From Terriglobia bacterium (lineage in GTDB: Bacteria; Acidobacteriota; Terriglobia; Bryobacterales; Bryobacteraceae), in contig JAIQFI010000024.1 of NCBI GenBank assembly GCA_020073345.1, forward strand, positions 1 to 64,000: a stretch of DNA of 64,000 nt, written 5' to 3'. Position 1 is the first letter of the stretch; every line of letters begins with the position of its first letter. Shown here one piece after another: positions 62,475 through 64,000 of the stretch. The notes under the pieces are model-generated. The model did no database searches, was not told the DNA's origin, and saw nothing but the letters and a program-made list of their open reading frames with translations. The position numbers and the translations under genes are program-made.

Positions 62475-64000
62475 ATGATGCGAATCCTGCTCGCCGCTGC
62501 CATCACCGTTCCCATCGCACTTGCGCAGTCTCAAGCCGACCGCGACTGGCCGATGTTCAACCGCGACCTGGCCGGCACGCGCTATTCGCCGCTGAAGCAG
62601 ATCGATACGACCAACGTCGCCAAGCTCACCAAGGCCTGGCAGTATCGCTTCAACCGGGAAGGGAAGACCATCAGCGGCCAAAGCCCCAGCGAACTGTATC
62701 AGGAGATCACGCCCATCGTGGTGAATGGGGTGATGTATACGCCGTCGGGCGATCGCGTGGTCGCGCTCGAGCCCGAAACCGGCAAGGAACTGTGGACCTA
62801 TGAGGTCAACGGCGGTCTCGCGTCGTTTCGCGGTGTGGCCTACTGGCCGGGCGACCGCAATAATCCGCCGCGCATCATCTTCACCACCAGCCGCAAAATG
62901 ATGGCGCTGAACGCGCGCACCGGGAAAGTGGATCCGGGCTTTGGGAAAGAAGGCTCGGTTGACCTGGAAGTCCCCTATGCGGGCACGCCAACCGTTTACA
63001 AGAACCTGCTGTTCGTCGGGACGAATTTCTACGGGCCGGGCGAGCGGCACATCGCTCCGCAGCTCGATCAGGCAGGCGGGCAGATTCCTGAGCAGCACGC
63101 CTACGACGTTCGCACCGGCAAAGAGCTGTGGACATTCCACACCATTCCTCGCGACGGCGAGCCCGGCAACGAAACCTGGGCTAAGGGCACCTGGCAGAAT
63201 CGCACGGGCAACAATGTCTGGGCCTTTGCGCTCACTGTCGACGAAGAGCGCGGCATCCTCTACATCCCCGTGAGCGGACCCGGCGCGAACATCTATGGTG
63301 GCGACCGTCCCGGCGCGAATTTGTTCGGCAACACTCTGGTCGCGCTCGACGCGAATACCGGCAAGATGAAGTGGTATTTTCAGACGGTTCATCACGAGCT
63401 GTGGGATTACAACCTGCCGCCAGCGCCCGGCCTGATCGACATCAAGAAAGACGGCAAGACGATTCCGGCGTTGGCGCAAGTGGGCAAGTCCGGCTACATG
63501 TTCATCCTGGATCGCGTCACCGGCAAGCCGGTGTACGGCGTCGAGGAGCGTCCCGTGCCGAAGTCGGATGTGCCGGGCGAAGCGTCCTATCCGACGCAGC
63601 CGTTTCCGTTGAAGCCACCCGCGATTTCGCGTACCAACATGACGAAAGACGATATCGTCACTGCGGCAGATACCACACCCGATCATGCGAAAGCGTGCCA
63701 GGAACTGTGGGAGCGCACGGGCCTCTTCAATAATGGTCCGTTCACTCCGTTCCCTTATCACGCGGAGGGTTCGAATTCCAAACCCGCGATCATCTTTCCG
63801 GGATTCACCGGCGGCGCGAACTGGGGCGGCACGGCCACCGACCCGAAGCTCGGATATATTTTCGTCAACACCAAGGACGCTCCGGCCGTCGGCTGGATGC
63901 AGGCGAATCCGAAATACGTTTCTGGCAATAAAGAAGGTATCGAGCCGTTCATACGCAGTGCGCCGCAGGGTCTGGGCGGATTCAACGCTCCCGCGCACGA
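62475..64000 (+). CDS. Exported PQQ-dependent dehydrogenase, paralogue 3 (3' end outside window)
   Basis: About 508 residues visible; the open frame runs to the right edge with no stop. MMRILLAAAITVPIALAQSQ is a signal peptide (an alternative ATG is three bases later). WPMFNRDLAGTRYSPLKQI and HHELWDYNLPPAPG (from residue 306) are the family motifs. The insertion that in paralogues 1 and 2 is Lys/Gly-rich is here a shorter, neutral REGKTISGQSPSELYQE. It lacks roughly 120 C-terminal residues compared with its paralogues. Thirty bases after paralogue 2. Confidence 0.85.
   Translation, partial: MMRILLAAAITVPIALAQSQADRDWPMFNRDLAGTRYSPLKQIDTTNVAKLTKAWQYRFNREGKTISGQSPSELYQEITPIVVNGVMYTPSGDRVVALEPETGKELWTYEVNGGLASFRGVAYWPGDRNNPPRIIFTTSRKMMALNARTGKVDPGFGKEGSVDLEVPYAGTPTVYKNLLFVGTNFYGPGERHIAPQLDQAGGQIPEQHAYDVRTGKELWTFHTIPRDGEPGNETWAKGTWQNRTGNNVWAFALTVDEERGILYIPVSGPGANIYGGDRPGANLFGNTLVALDANTGKMKWYFQTVHHELWDYNLPPAPGLIDIKKDGKTIPALAQVGKSGYMFILDRVTGKPVYGVEERPVPKSDVPGEASYPTQPFPLKPPAISRTNMTKDDIVTAADTTPDHAKACQELWERTGLFNNGPFTPFPYHAEGSNSKPAIIFPGFTGGANWGGTATDPKLGYIFVNTKDAPAVGWMQANPKYVSGNKEGIEPFIRSAPQGLGGFNAPAH

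Noticed and set aside
62460-63998. Minus-strand open frame of about 510 codons at the right edge
   Set aside because: The true gene is the plus-strand PQQ paralogue 3, which runs off the window with intact signal peptide and HHELWD motif.

Overview
The window is a GC-rich bacterial chromosome segment, densely packed with protein genes plus one tRNA. Gene content points to Acidobacteriota, most likely a Solibacter/Bryobacter-like lineage. The pointers are a very large Oar-type TonB-dependent receptor with an N-terminal carboxypeptidase-regulatory domain, a secreted 'VWFA-related' protein of the acidobacterial type, several secreted PQQ dehydrogenases, a cytochrome c/PHM-fold protein, heptosyltransferases of a Gram-negative LPS, and many starts preceded by AGGAG-type sites. 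This placement is inferred from family recognition, not from a search. I saw no prophage, CRISPR array or intact insertion sequence.

Layout. 0-12 kb: end of a UbiD-type decarboxylase, tRNA-His, a cytochrome c-PQQ dehydrogenase, an MBL/double-rhodanese sulfur enzyme, a leftward envelope/M1-peptidase operon, a secreted phosphatase, and a leftward waaF-waaC-methyltransferase LPS-core operon. 12-13.3 kb: a less GC-rich islet with an orphan HigA-like regulator and an unknown membrane protein. 13.3-20.7 kb: NfeD protease, a TPR protein, sucC-sucD-ndk running left, divergent trpD, and a receiver-like/DUF3052 protein behind a structured leader. 20.7-31.8 kb: a long leftward run, phhA, nucleoside hydrolase, fbp, motA, motB, moxR, DUF58, BatA-like and a large von Willebrand (VWA) protein. 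31.9-35.3 kb: a proline-rich lipoprotein-like protein, then an exopolysaccharide-initiating sugar transferase, a phosphoribosyltransferase and a degenerate sulfatase. 35.4-40.9 kb: priA, GNAT, a TPR protein and two small exported helical proteins. 41-51.4 kb: a TPR protein, a porin-like beta-barrel, DUF4159 with a GAF-ANTAR regulator, a cytochrome/PHM protein, ybgC-like with pgk, then the rightward set moaD-moaE fusion, VWA, Hfq and suhB. 51.4-64 kb: the Oar receptor, a secreted Cna-like protein and three paralogous PQQ dehydrogenases (the last runs off the window) interrupted by a two-gene leftward operon.

How it fits together. The segment mixes housekeeping genes (TCA, glycolysis/gluconeogenesis, tryptophan, replication restart, molybdopterin) with a strong envelope and periplasmic-oxidation theme. 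The secreted PQQ enzymes, cytochrome c domains, the giant receptor and the surface-sugar genes suggest a soil heterotroph that handles polymers and oxidises substrates in the periplasm.

The most unusual observations are: four back-to-back perfect hairpins with 3-nt loops between convergent genes at 46.8 kb, part of which recurs inverted inside the pgk 3' end; the physical linkage of motAB to a MoxR/BatA-type operon; an intact open frame for a sulfatase that has lost its catalytic and metal-binding motifs; a hairpin-rich leader before the DUF3052 gene; and several promoters placed so close to start codons that very short or absent leaders are predicted. No single region could be shown to be an undescribed system from sequence alone.
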